A DNA stretch of 64,000 nt, taken from the NCBI GenBank assembly GCA_011799875.1, contig CM022302.1, positions 302,757,048-302,821,047 of the forward strand. The letters are read 5' to 3'. This document shows positions 1 through 11,158 of the stretch, in pieces. The DNA comes from Thinopyrum elongatum. Taxonomy: Eukaryota > Streptophyta > Magnoliopsida > Poales > Poaceae. A model generated the notes under the pieces. The model worked only from the letters and a program-made list of their open reading frames with translations. It ran no database searches and had not been told where the DNA came from. The stretch's first letter is position 1. The number at the start of each line of letters is the position of its first letter. The position numbers were made by a program, and so were the translations under genes.

Positions 1-3000
1 GACCAGTTGACGTCTATCCCACCATAAATACCAAGCTGTTGTAGCGATGAACTCACGTGCGTTCTGGATGCCCTTAATGTTTAATTCTTGATCTTTCATA
101 AGGAGTAAGAATTCTAGCACTGCCTCTCCCGCACGGTCAACAACACAAGCTTTATTGGTCACCTCGTGTAGACCTAATTTTCCCCAAACTTCTTTCGCCT
201 TCTGACACCCAAACAAGACGTGTTTTGTATCCTCTGGACCATTCGAGCATGAAGGGCAAATAGGCAAAACTTTCATATGTCTATTAGCAAGGGTACCATG
301 CAGTCTACGCCATATGAAATTTTTTATTTTTGCCGGACAAGATAGTTTCCAAATCTTACCCCATATTAGGTGGACATTGGTTCTACCCATTCCGTTTGCA
401 TGTTCTAATTTTTTCCCATATCGCTGGTTTCATTCTTCCAAGTAAGCCGATCAAACAGTGAACCTACCATTTTTTGTATGGCTCCAAGCAATAAAATCAG
501 GCATATTATGCATGGGAAGTGGAATTGCTAGTACCCTTTGAGCATCAATTCACCACAACGTTTGTTTCACAAAATCTTCATCCCAAGAATTTGTGACTGG
601 TTCAATAAGATCACAGACCTTTGATAGAAGTTGTCCCCTTCTAGGCGTAATAATTTTCCTATTAGCACAGTTAGGAATCCAGGCATCTCTCCAAGTATCA
701 ATATTATGTCCATTTCCAACTCGCCAGATATAACCGTTTTTAGACAATTCATTCCCGCAATGATACTTTGCCAAGTAAAAGAGGAGCCCTTTTTTAGAGT
801 TGCACTCATTAAAACGCCGTGCGAGAACTATTTAGCTCTCAAGATAGTAGAACATAATGACTCAGGATTATCAAGCAGATGCCACGCTTGTTTGGCTAAC
901 AATGCCAGATTAAAACAATGGATATCTTGAAACCCCATACCTCCTTGGTCTTTTGGGACACACATCTTCCACCACGCCATCCAATGCATTCTCTTCTGGT
1001 TGTCCTAGTCACCCCACCAAAATTGCGACATCGCACCAATAATTCCTTTACAAGTTTTTTTAGGAATTTTAAAGATGGACATGGCATAAGCTGGGATAGC
1101 TTGTACAACAGATTTGATCAAAATTTCCTTTACTCCCGCGAAGAGCAATTTTTCATTCCATCCACTAATTTTTGTAATAATTCAATCAATAAGGAATTGG
1201 AAACAGTCACTTTTGTCCATACCCACATTTGCAGGCAAACCCAAATACTAATCGTTAAGTGCTTCAGTCATAATATTCAGAATTGTACAGATTTGCGCCT
1301 TGTCTTCTACCTTGGTATTGGGGCTAATGAATATACTAGACTTCTCAACACTCACCATCTGCCCCGAGGCAGCACAATAGGAGTTTAGAACTGATTTCAA
1401 CGCCTCTGCGTTTATAACATTTGCTTTCATAACAATCAGCGAATCATCTACAAAGAGAAGGTTTGAAATCAGTGGCGCATCCCTACTAATCTTTATTCCT
1501 GAGATGTTCCCATTCTCCTCTGCATTCGCTAATAGAGTGGTCAGCCCTCTTTACCATTCCTCTTTTTCTTAATAGTATGGAAGCACTCATATGCCACTAA
1601 AATATTATCTGTAACCATTCGTCCTGGCACAAACGCACTCTGAGTTGTGTTGATAATATCTGAGAGGATTATCTTCAAACGGGCCACAATCATTTTTGAG
1701 ATTACCTTATACACGACATTGCATAGACTAATTGGTCGAAATTGAGTTACCTTTTCGGGATAATTAATTTTTGCGATCATAACAATTGTAGTCTCATTCC
1801 ACCCATGAGGTATAGTACAAGTATTCACCGCCCGAAGTACCTCTTCTATTAGGTCATCCCCTAACATGGACCAGAATCTTTTATAAAAAATAGTGTGTAA
1901 TCCATCCGTACCCGGGGCTTTTAAATCTCCAATATCAAAAAGGGCCTTTCGAACCACCTCGGCCGTATAGGGGGCCAGAAGAGAATTATTCATTTCATCT
2001 GTTACTTTCCTTTTGACAAGAGATAGTACCCTCGGGTCGGGTTGGTTAACTTCTGAGGAGAACAATTTTGAGAAATATCCCATAATATGGTTCTTCATCT
2101 CTGTATCTTGCAACCAGACACCGTTGTCATCAAGCAATTTTTTAATTTGATTTCTCTTTTTCCTAGCCATTGCCGCATTATGAAAAAAGAGGTATTGTGA
2201 TCGCCATGTAATAGCTTGTTTGCATGACCCTGTTGTACCCAGTAGATCTCCACTTGCTCTAGAAGATTTTCGACAAGGACTAGAATCTTCTTCTGTCGCG
2301 CTTGAGACTCCATGTTCATGGGTCCCCTTCTCAACTTCTCTAACTCTTTCTTGAGTTTATTAATTCTTTTTTCCAGTCCCCTTAGCGTATCATGGTCCCA
2401 AGTATGCAAATCCAAATGCACCGCCCTAGTATGATCAGCGAGGGATGACCCAGTACCCAACAACTTTGCTTTGTCCCAGGCTGTACGTACTATTTCCCCA
2501 ACTGTCTCTTCTTTTAGGCATCGGGCTTCAAACTGTTTCACTCGTCTCTTTGGTTGTTCAAATATGTTTCCATCATAATATTCTGTATCCAGGATGAGAG
2601 GCCGATGATCAGAGTGTATATGTTCTTCATTTACAGTTGCAGCCCGAGGAAATTTGTTTGCCCACTCCACATTACAGACCCCACGATCAAGTCTTTCCCT
2701 AATTTTGCCTCTCCTCCAAGTGAAAGGATCACCAATACACCCCATATCTTCCAGACCGCATTCACCCAAAAATTGTGAAAATCCCTCATCATAGCATTAG
2801 GCCTCACACTACCTCCTTCCTTTTCCCAAGAAAGTAAAATCTCATTAAAATCTCTCAAGACTGCCCAGGGGTGGTTGCCTTTCTGGTGTAAATTGCGAAT
2901 ATCATCCCAAGATAGTGTACGCTCACTCCAATTTGGATGCCCATAGAAACCTATAAATCACCATTGTACTACATTCTCACTCATAAACAGAACATCAATA

Positions 3001-3259
3001 AAATTAGCCGACACATAGTTCAAAACGACTTTATTCATCTTATGATAAAACAAGACTAGGCCACCGGTCCGACCATCACTCTCCATTACAAACATCGCAT
3101 CAAAATTTAAAACACGACATAGCTCATCGGCTTTACATTTATTTAATGAAACTCAAAAAGAAAAATTAACTCTGCCTTGGTTCGCCCTTGTAGATCCAAG
3201 AGCTCGCGAACTGCCGTGGGGGAAAGGATACCACGGCAGTTCCAACTTATGATTTTCAT
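1..3259 (-). pseudogene. LINE ORF2: endonuclease, reverse transcriptase, zf-RVT; decayed and partial
   Basis: ORF2 makes the nicking endonuclease and reverse transcriptase that copy the LINE. It starts at 3259 with the AP-endonuclease opening MKIISWNCRG; the first stop comes early, at 3143-3145. The endonuclease continues at 2858-2560, including the SDHRPL motif. The RT fingers and palm lie in 2170-1541 (KAPGTDGL, FRPISLCN, SAFVPGR) and the catalytic FVDD equivalent of YADD at about 1440-1455. The thumb is at 1430-1248. The zinc-binding RVT region (IWRVGNG, then DTWRDAWIP) is at 774-550 and continues to base 1. Frameshifts lie near 2760, 2160 and in 1500-1430. The C-terminal end is outside the window. 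Confidence 0.85.
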
Positions 3260-5190
3260 TTGGCTCGGCCGCCCTCCTCCTCGGAGGCCGCCGAAGAGCC
3301 AACATCATCCTTTTCTTCCCCAACCGATTCCCTCTCCTTCTGCAAAAACTCCTCCTCCTTCTCTTTGTCTCCTTCGCTACATATGTGATCACACCCTCTG
3401 CATTCTTAACTGTCTCCACTCTACCCGTAGACACACGCTTGGAGGAAACATCTGTTTCGTCCATGTTGTCATATAGTACGTGCTCATAATTAACCATATG
3501 CTTCTCAAAAGAGAATTCTATATCACTACCTGTCCGGCGAGCGTCTACCGCGTGTCTCCTCTTTTTCTCTATAGTTATTTTGCGTGCCTCCTCAGCTCTC
3601 ACGGCCACTCCTGCATTCTTTTCGTTTTTCCCTTCTCTTTGGTTGACCCTGCGTACTAGTTTTTGCAGTGTTGAAACTGAAACAAAAATCAGCTGATTCA
3701 ACCGCCTTGGATGAGGCAGCAAGGTGGACTGCCACTGCTCCCGAAAGAGCTTCTAGGACGCCCGGCTAGAACAACAGCTGTTCCTTCTGAAAAGCAGCCG
3801 CTGTGATTGGTTGTTCAGTAGCGGTCGAAGCACCTGCAGAATAAAAACTGGGCCAGCCTGCTAGCGCCTTCTCTTGGTTCTCATGTACAGCATAGTGGTT
3901 CCCAGCAGCAGCAGCGATCACCCTTGTGACAATGGGCTTGTCCAGACGCTGCATTGCATGGCCCTCCTGGCCATGTGCAACCGAGTAGGTTGCCAGCCCC
4001 TGGCGCTCCTGGCCAAGGCTGGCAGGAGCAGAGGGCGCCATTGCCCGGTCCGCCTGACCAGTAGCAGCGCCCAAGAGCACCGTAGAGGGATTCCCAGCAT
4101 CCCGGCCCTCCTGGCTGGGCGTGAAGATAGCCATGGCTGCCGATTTTGCGGGGTCAGTAGCCTCCCTTTCCGAGACCGTAAGACCACTCACGGCCGAGGC
4201 CACCTTGACGACGTCCATCATCTTGGCAGCATTGTTGATGTTGATGCAGGTGATCGGGACCTTCTCACCACAAGATGAGCTCCCAAAATTAAGAACTCTT
4301 TTGCTTGCACCTTGGCCTTTCTAGTAGCCTTCTACACTAAGATTTTTGGGATAGCTAGCTACTCTCTCATCACTTGGGATGTTACAAAATCTCTTGGATG
4401 TATGACCTACAATCCCACAACACTCGCAGTACAAAGGTAGTTTTTCATACCGTACATCATATTTGACTATCTTTGAACTACCTAAAGGAGTAAACTCAAC
4501 TGTACACTTTAGAGGTTCATGCAATAGAAGTTCCACCCTCATACGCAAGAATTTTTCAACAATGACATGGTTGCGGTGTGACACCTCAAGCACCTCCCCT
4601 AGTTGATCCCCGAGAGTCCAACCCATACTCTCGGTCTTGAGCTCAAAAGGGAGATCGCGTACCTAGGCCCAAATGGCCATTACTCCATGGGTAACCTCAG
4701 CCGGGTCACCCTTGCCGTCGAACTCAGCGAAGACGATACCGTCCCGCTTATAGTGCCACGGCTGTGCCTTTAGCACGAACCGTCGGTCACCCTCATTGGA
4801 AAAATTGAGGACAAACCTCCCGTCATCGGAGTCCACCTCTTGGACAGTGACCACTCCTTGGTGCTTCCATGCCGTGGCCTGAAGTTCATCGACGATGACG
4901 TGCGGACTGGCCTGGAAAGGGGACAGGAGGCGTCCGACCATGAGGTAGCCGTTGACGGCCTTGAGTGCTGCCTCCGTGTCGATGACGAGAGGGAGACCCT
5001 CGCCTCTAGGGTGCCTCGACGCCGACTTCCCTCCACAATCAGGAGTAACCGGAAGCATAGGAGCTGCAGCCCCCAAGAGTGCCGGTGGTGAACGCTCTCC
5101 CTCAGCCGACACCCTCACTCCACTTGGAGTTGCCGCTCTATTTTGTTCCTCCACTCCCCGCCTCCCCATCTCCTCACCATTGTTTGCCAT
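3260..5190 (-). pseudogene. LINE ORF1 (nucleic-acid-binding, gag-like), decayed
   Basis: ORF1 of plant LINEs binds the element RNA. I start it at the ATG at 5190 (MANNGEEM). A DUF4283-type region spans roughly 5020-4663 (it contains VIVDELQATAW and FVLNFSNEGDRRFVLKAQPW). A cysteine knuckle follows at 4384-4428, spaced C-x2-C-x4-H-x5-C. The frame is interrupted by in-frame TAG codons at 4663-4665 and 4321-4323 and a stop at 3766-3768, although coding similarity continues in the same frame across the first two. A frameshift lies between about 3766 and 3722, after which a basic tail runs into the start of ORF2 in another frame. The two TAGs look like point changes in an otherwise intact frame. 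Not functional. Confidence 0.8.
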
Positions 5191-5917
5191 GCCGCTCAAC
5201 ACTGAGCCCCAACAGAGTGAGGAAGGCGCAGGTAGCAGAGAGTAGAATTTGGATGACCTTTGAGATGAACAGAGTCTCCCCCAAATCCCACAAATATAGA
5301 AGCCTATAAGCCCAGCCCTCTCGTCCATTAAGGAATAATTGATAGCCTTAAAGAAAAAAGAAAGACCATAATTTTGCCATTTCCAAACTATGGCTGCAGA
5401 AATCTCTCTCTTGCCTTCCAAATAATTAAAATTAGCAGTTTCCAGAGATAAAATCATACATATGGACGATCCCCACTCATACCTCTCTCTCCTTTCCAAT
5501 CCAGAGGAAGAAATCACCAAAGAATTAGGCAACCAATACACATCCTCCCCTGTCCCCGTAACTTTCCACAAATCACAGATCACCGAATCCCTGGAAGTTA
5601 TGGCGCCTCTCGTCCCGATCGGTCCTACCCCATATGGACCAGAGGGGATCTCACCTGACAATTTGCAGAACAAATCCCTCACTCTCCTCCTAGATTGCTT
5701 CAGACATCGCTCCCGATTCTTTGCCCGCCGGATTATTTGCCTCGATCTCATCCGAAACTCCTCCCACTCCTGCCCGCTGAAGAGGCCCCCAATGAGGCCG
5801 AATCCATGAGGGAGAGCCCCCTATTCCGGCGGGGCCGCCGGCGCCGAGGCTGCCATCTACACATGCTCGATCTCCGTCGCTGCCAGATCGCCTGGGTGAT
5901 CGCGGGAGACCCCGAGG

Positions 5918-6946
5918 TTTTTTTTTTGCAAAAGAGCCTAAATGGTCGAATAAAACAAAGTGTTGTCAAAAAACTTGCATGCATGATTTCTTGTCTGCTT
6001 AAGTATGATCTTATTGTGATTGCACTAATTTTTAGATAAGAGGACTGACATGCTGTAAAGGGCCATGTGCTATTCCCCTTTCTCTTTTTCTTTTGATGAA
6101 AACAGAAGGATTTCCTCACCAGCAATTTTCCCGGGAGGAGGATAGAAGCAAGCAATCCCATTTGGTTCCCGGCAAGCCGTTCTTATCTAAGACGATAAGA
6201 ACATCAAAGAGAGATAAGTTCACTTTGTTATATCCCATCATTCCATGTTATACCTATGTATGAGGAACTTGCACGTGAGGAAACCTCGCTGCATCTATCG
6301 TTCGCACTCCTATCCTTGACTCGAGTCCACTCGACAAGGTCGGTTGTAGTTGCGTTTGGAGAGATTGGTGAGGGACCGGCCTTTATTCACGCTCCTAACC
6401 CATTTTCGAGCGCACTAAACGAGGTTTGATAGCAACCACGTTAACTTTTCTTACAAAAGAGTACGAGTATCCAGCAAGCTCCTTTTCAAAATTACGTGGA
6501 CAAACAAGTACAAATCATACGAGTTTCAACATGGATGAAGGATCACATAAATTTGATTCAAATTTGGCAAATGCCTACATTTTTTTGATTTAAAAAGATA
6601 AGTGCTCCGTAATGCCTTTCTTGTCGCTCTCCTCCTAGGAGTTACATTGAGAAGGAAAGAGGGCAAAAGGAGTGTCTGGGCAGAAGCCCAGCCTGACCCC
6701 GTTAGGACCAGCGGGACGCAGCCTGACAAGATCGGGAGGGCGCCTCCCCGGCAAGGAAGAAGAGGCCGAAGATGGAGGGAGCGGCTAGGCAATGCCCTGG
6801 TCACCCCCGCCAGGACCAGAGGGACGCGACTCAGCAGGGACACCGACAAGGAAGACGAAGCCGGAGTTCATGAGCCTGTCGGGGTCCAGCTGGAGGAAGC
6901 GGTGACGTCCAGGCCTAGCACCCCCGGCAAATCACTATGCCGGGGT
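5918..6946. other. Stretch without recognised genes
   Basis: It begins with a run of ten T (5918-5927). The 5930-6590 part is AT-rich and I see no domain, LTR end or inverted repeat. From about 6600 to 6946 the base composition becomes GC-rich, with several GCCGG-type words like those in the nearby Tat elements; this could be the 3' untranslated region of the B3 gene on the minus strand or remnant Tat sequence. Nothing here is firm. Confidence 0.4.
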
Positions 6947-7678
6947 TCAGCTGCAGATGATGTTGCTACCGGCGCCTAGCTGACGGTGATGGTGCTGCCG
7001 ATATTCAGCCAGAGTCTGAGTCGTCATCTTCATTCTTGACGACCGAGGGCTCCTCGTCACCGTCTTCACCGTCAGTGTCCTCCTCGTCGTTGCGCTCGAA
7101 GAGGAGCTTTTCTCATCACTCGAGCTTTCCATGCAGCAACCTAGGCGAGCACCTGAATGCCCGATGACCTTGATGGAGAGCATATTGGACTCCACCAACT
7201 TGAAGCGGAGGACATGCCCTTCCGCAAGGTAGTGGCCGCGGGCGAAAGTCTTCCAACCGCGCCTGAGAAGCATGACGCGAGGCGCGGGGAACTCGACATT
7301 CACCCACACGGTGCCATTGCAGTGGCTGCTCATGCGGAGTCGTAGCCCGAGTGGCTGATCGACCTCCATCACCCTGGCGAAGGGGCGAGGGAGCCGCAGG
7401 CAGCTGCACGGAGGATGGCGCAGCTTGACGATGAACTCCAGCATTGTGTCCCCCGCATGGCCTTCTATTAGTGTTGGAGCAGTTGTAGGAGGAACATCGA
7501 GCGCACCGCTCCGTCCACCTCGACTACGGGTGCTGCGTCGACCCCGTCCGCACCCCGCAACTCCACCACGTGCACCGGATCCAGCCTCTGCAACTGCAGC
7601 GGAGGCGGGAGCAGGGTGTCGAAGAGAAGCCCTCGTCGCCATGGTTGAAGCACGAGCGCCGCCTCTCCCTCTCGCCAT
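6947..7678 (-). CDS. B3 DNA-binding-domain protein, C-terminal frame shifted
   Basis: A 243-residue protein. I start it at 7678 (context ACCATGG) rather than at the in-frame ATG at 7741, because that ATG lies only about 10 bp past the TATA box and so probably upstream of the transcript start. Residues 1-75 are Arg/Gly/Ala-rich. A single B3-type domain follows (about 80-180): LRLPRPFARVM, then GTVWVNVEF, then the characteristic RRGWKTFARGH with EGHVLRFKLVE and LSIKVIGHSGARLGC. B3 domains bind DNA in plant transcription factors. After it comes ESSSDEKSSSS and then a basic tail that looks out of frame: the neighbouring frame encodes an acidic tail ending at 7005. The gene sits antisense to a Tat LTR element whose 3' LTR starts at 8269, in the place where sister elements carry their antisense gene. 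It may be a captured host gene or a host gene with a retroelement beside it. Confidence 0.65.
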   Translation of the reverse strand: MARGRGGARASTMATRASLRHPAPASAAVAEAGSGARGGVAGCGRGRRSTRSRGGRSGALDVPPTTAPTLIEGHAGDTMLEFIVKLRHPPCSCLRLPRPFARVMEVDQPLGLRLRMSSHCNGTVWVNVEFPAPRVMLLRRGWKTFARGHYLAEGHVLRFKLVESNMLSIKVIGHSGARLGCCMESSSDEKSSSSSATTRRTLTVKTVTRSPRSSRMKMTTQTLAEYRQHHHRQLGAGSNIICS

Positions 7679-7747
7679 GGTGGAAGAACCAGTAAAGTTG
7701 GAGAAGGGAGGAATGGTGGATGAGTAACGCCTCTCCCCCATGCCTCC

Positions 7748-7754
7748 TTTTATA
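7748..7754 (-). promoter_or_regulatory. TATA box of the B3 gene
   Basis: TATAAAA on the minus strand, in context CGTTATAAAAGGAGG, 70 bp upstream of the chosen ATG at 7678. A transcript start about 30 bp downstream (near 7720) would leave a 5' leader of about 40 bp. The surrounding CCTCGCCC..TATAAAAGG resembles the CTCGCTCC..CATAAAAAGG box of the Tat antisense genes at 23652 and 35099. Confidence 0.55.
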
Positions 7755-8159
7755 ACGAGGGCGAGGGGGGCTGGCTCTCAGCAATTCCGGGGCAACCGCC
7801 CCACTCTCCCAATCCAGCCCCCTGCGCCCCGGGACGGCATCCAGATTCATCGACCACCCCACTACACCAATCCGTGGTGCTGCGTATTCTGCCAAGGCAC
7901 ACGTTCTCACGCCCGGTGCACCCACCACCAACTCCACGCAATGCATGTGGCGCGCATGGTGGAGACAGCAGGCGTAGTGGGTGAGCTTAAGGTAAAATAG
8001 CAGTTACCTCAGTTCATGCGTGAACACCTTAATGGATTCCCGTGGACGTGGGCACCCCTGGTTTATGACATGAACGACGCACGCCATCTGAATGTGAAGA
8101 TACTATGGGACCCCTGGGAGCTGACTTAAGTCTAGGTTAACGAAGAAGCAAAGAAGATA

Positions 8160-8268
8160 TCAAAAACACAAGCGCCAGTGCCGGCAAGGTTAGTATGTAC
8201 GCTTGTGCATTGGTTAGGCCTACCCCAACGATGCCCGGCGGTACGTGTAGGCCAGGCCCGGGGGCTCT
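8160..8268 (+). other. 3' internal end of a Tat-type Gypsy element with polypurine tract
   Basis: This stretch aligns by eye with the sequence just inside the 3' LTR of the two Tat elements further right: GTGCATTGGTTAGGCCTA.. here against GTGCACTGTTTGGGCCTAG.. there. It ends in the G-rich priming tract GGCCCGGGGGCTCT immediately before the LTR, where the others have GGCCCGGGGGCTCC. This fixes the element as plus-strand. The match fades to the left of about 8170. Confidence 0.7.
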
Positions 8269-9186
8269 TGTCGGTGCAATGAACATGTGTGTTTGCCGAC
8301 CTGACTTATGCAACGGTGTACGGCCGATCATACATCAACTACCAATGCATGGCACAAGATAAGCGAGAGAAACCGCTCTTTGTGAGATCAAGGAGCGCAT
8401 TAAGAAGACCAAAGTGACTAGAGAATCCCCCAGGAAGGTCTCTCTTGCCGGGCAGGCGAGCCCAGCAGGGTCGAGACTACACTTGGAACCAGCCCCAGGC
8501 CGCCCCAACAGGGTTCTCGGGGCCGCCAAGATTAGAGCCCGGCAGGCTCCATGCTGGCAAGCCTTTGCCAGAACGCCACCGCTCCACCTCATCATACGCC
8601 AGTCACTAATCAGTGAGGTGTCGAGCTCTCAAGTGGCTAGGTGGATCATGTCGGGTACATGGCAGCCTGCTGGAGAAGAGATTAACTTTACTGACACCCG
8701 TCTTGATGGCGTGTCACGCTAATAAGAGGTAGTTGGGTAAGCGGCGCGACGATCTTGCTGGGCTTCAACCTCTGCATGACACCTAGCAGTGCATTTAATG
8801 CACTTTATCCTAACTGCCAGAGTTAGGTATGATAACACTGTTAGCTATCTAATCATGTTGTAATGACTATTTTGCCACTGTGGTCGTCCCTTTAAGCTGT
8901 AAAAGGAGGCCCGAGGCAACCTAGCAAGGGGTTCGAACTTTTGATCCCTCAACACTTGTGTGCGCGTAGTCGCTCTCCTTGAGGCACCCATGTCGGGCTT
9001 GAGCGCTCCGTGTCTTCGTGTTCCTCTAGATCAATCCACCCAAGCAGGAGTAGGGCTTTACACTGCAAAGTGGCCCAAACCTGGGTAAAAGAGAGTTGTC
9101 CCTCGCCATGATGTTGTGTTGTTTCTGCTCTTTGTGCAAGGTGATCATCCCCTCGCCAAACCACAAAGGGGCAACCGTACCCCATA
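8269..9186 (+). repeat. 3' LTR of a Tat-type Gypsy element, 3' end truncated
   Basis: Starts TGTCGGTG directly after the polypurine tract. It shares with the intact Tat LTRs a TATA-like region (TGTAAAAGGAGGCCCGAGGCAAC near 8900) and the block running from GCAGGAGTAGGG through AACCTGGGTAAAA to CCCCATAGG near 9186, but lacks the last bases with the CCGACA end. It is clearly a diverged relative rather than a close copy. On the right it is joined directly to protease sequence of another Gypsy family. Confidence 0.75.
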
Positions 9187-9237
9187 GGTTTTTGTGTTTC
9201 ATCCACGACAACACCGTAGAGTCGGTGGCCCCGAAAT

Positions 9238-9719
9238 ACAACACATGGTTAGCTTGCCCGATCACCTTTGACCAGAGAGACCATCCGTCCAGTATCCGTC
9301 ATGGAGGAATGGCGGCTCTGGTGCTTGACCCCATCGTGGATGGATACCACCTCACCAGAGTCCTTGTGGACGGAGGCAGCAACCTCAACCTGATCTCTTC
9401 GGACATAGTGAGAAAAATGGGAATTGATCCATCAATGATCAAACCCAGCAATACTACCTTTAAAGGAGTGATCCCAAGTGTTGAGGCACGCTGCTCGGGA
9501 ACCGTTACCTTGGAAGTAGTCTTTGGCTTGCCCGACAACTTCCACAGCGAGGATTTGATCTTTGACACTGTTCCTTTCCGCAGCAGTTACCATGCACTCG
9601 TCGGCCGAACAGCGTTCGCTCGCTTTAATGTCGTCCCTCACTACACATATCTGAAGCTTAAAATGCTAGGACCTAAGAGCGTCATTACCGTTAACGGTAA
9701 CACGGAACTCTCACTCTGA
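9238..9719 (+). pseudogene. Gypsy aspartic protease domain
   Basis: Retroviral-type protease that processes Gag-Pol. Recognisable from PITFDQRDHP through RHGGMAALVLDPIVDGYHL. The active-site loop is VLVDGGSNLNLI, with the catalytic Asp codon at 9369. Then come KGVIPSVEARC and the family-typical HALVGRTAFARFNVVPHYTYLKLKMLGP. It ends at a stop at 9717-9719; the expected continuation is broken by further stops (for example near 9783). The open frame extends upstream to 9096 into LTR sequence, which is an accident of the junction. A relative of the same family lies at 54340-54890. Confidence 0.75.
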
Positions 9720-11158
9720 ACCGAAGAACACACAGGAGCTCTAGCAGCCGAAGTTCAGGCCACCAAGGAAGCGTCCGAGGTCTAGTTCAATGTCAAGGCA
9801 CGGGACACAAGAAAACATGCCCGAGCTATAGCTTCAGGGTCTTCACATGCTCACTCGAAATAGGGATATGCGACCCACAGCATGGCTTCCTTAGCTAAGA
9901 AATATGTTCCCCGCGTGCACAATTTCGCGCTCAAAATTGCATGGGCAACTGTGGGGGCAAGTAGTACAAAAGCCAAGTGCTCGGCTCGACCGAACCATGG
10001 CTACATATGTCCTCGGATCAACATCACCAACATGCTCCATTCAAAGCACGACCAGCATCAAGCTAACACCCCACGGTGACTTCTCAAGACCTCTCCTCAA
10101 GGGCCCGTCCGCCGGACAGTATTATCTCCACCATGCATATCAGCAGCGACTTCAATCGCCCGAAGAGCAAAGGCGCCGACGAGCAGCAGGGCGCAGTAGG
10201 GACGTCAAACCACTCATGGAAGCCTTGTATAAACCTTTCCTCTGATTAGTTCAATTTTACAGTATCTAGAAAGTTGCTTCGGCAGTTTTGGATTGTACGG
10301 TTGGACGTCATGAGTTCGACACAAATATAGATTGTTCTTTACGATCATACCACAGTCATTCGTATATTGTATCTCTCTTTCCGCTTCCAGGCCGAAGCAA
10401 ACTAGTATGATACATGCTTTTTTTAGATGCGGTCGGCTAATAGACCGGGGGCTTGACTATAAATCTTGCCCCAAGCATCATTCCGACACTATTTTCAATC
10501 TACGTGTTCGGTGTCTTGGATATTATATTATATGAATCGGTTCCGAATTATGTCTTTGGTCAATAGTTGGGTTGCCCGGCTCCTGTGTTTGCCCTCTTAT
10601 GTTCTGCATTGTTTGGCTAGGAGGGTAAAGGGAGAATAACTGCGATTGTACTTCTAGCTCACCTGGTTAAGTACCTCAATGGAGAAAGCCAAAAACTGAC
10701 TATCATAATAAGCGAGAACTGGTCGGCAATCCAATAACAAGTGTCAAACAAAAAATCGATGGAGGTTATCCCGTGTCAGACGAAGGGTTGTCTGTCACAG
10801 AAACCAAGTGATGATGGTATCAACCTCGGAACACCTGAATATAACAAAACACTGGGGGCTAGTTACTAGCTCCCGCTGTCAAGCTCCTATGGCTAAGTGA
10901 AAGCACTAAAGTCGCATAGTCCGATTGCCTCATTTCTCTTACACACTACCACCTCTGGGTACCGAGACATCGGCTAAGGGTTAAAGTGTTAATGAATAAA
11001 CACCCTTTGTAGTATCTGCAAGGGGGGAAGCCGACGACTAGCAACTTTCAGTTAAAACGGCCACACAGGAGTCAAAATAAAAGGCATTTTACGCAAGGAA
11101 AAACAGTTGCCTTATAAAGCATAAAAGTTTAAACTTCTTCAGATAAATGACAGTACAT
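9720..11158 (+). other. Noncoding remains of the Fatima-like element
   Basis: To about 10240 there are short, stop-broken continuations of the protease region (similar to 54900-55060) ending in RRRRAAGRSRDVKPLMEAL. From 10240 to 11158 I see no coding domain; the position between pol and the antisense gene suggests the usual 3' spacer of this family. RT, RNase H and integrase are absent. Confidence 0.5.

Larger units (their letters stand above)
1..5917 (-). mobile_element. LINE (non-LTR retrotransposon), 3' end cut by window edge
   Basis: A minus-strand plant L1-type LINE. Reading right to left it has a GC-rich 5' untranslated region (about 5917-5191), ORF1 (from 5190), then ORF2 (from 3259) with endonuclease, reverse transcriptase and a C-terminal zinc-binding region that runs off the left edge, so the poly(A) end is outside the window. 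Both ORFs carry stops and frameshifts, so this copy is dead. The 5' boundary is uncertain: I placed it at the T-run starting at 5918, where the GC-rich leader ends. No target duplication can be checked because one end is missing. Confidence 0.85.

Noticed and set aside
5918..7678. T-run at 5918-5927 as the poly(A) tail of a processed B3 transcript
   Set aside because: The B3 gene has its promoter and TATA box, which a processed copy would lack, and the 1 kb between them has no sign of being its 3' UTR. Ten T is weak evidence.
7740..7980. ATG at 7741 as the start of the B3 protein
   Set aside because: It lies about 10 bp from the TATA box, upstream of any plausible transcript start; the ATG at 7678 has good context.
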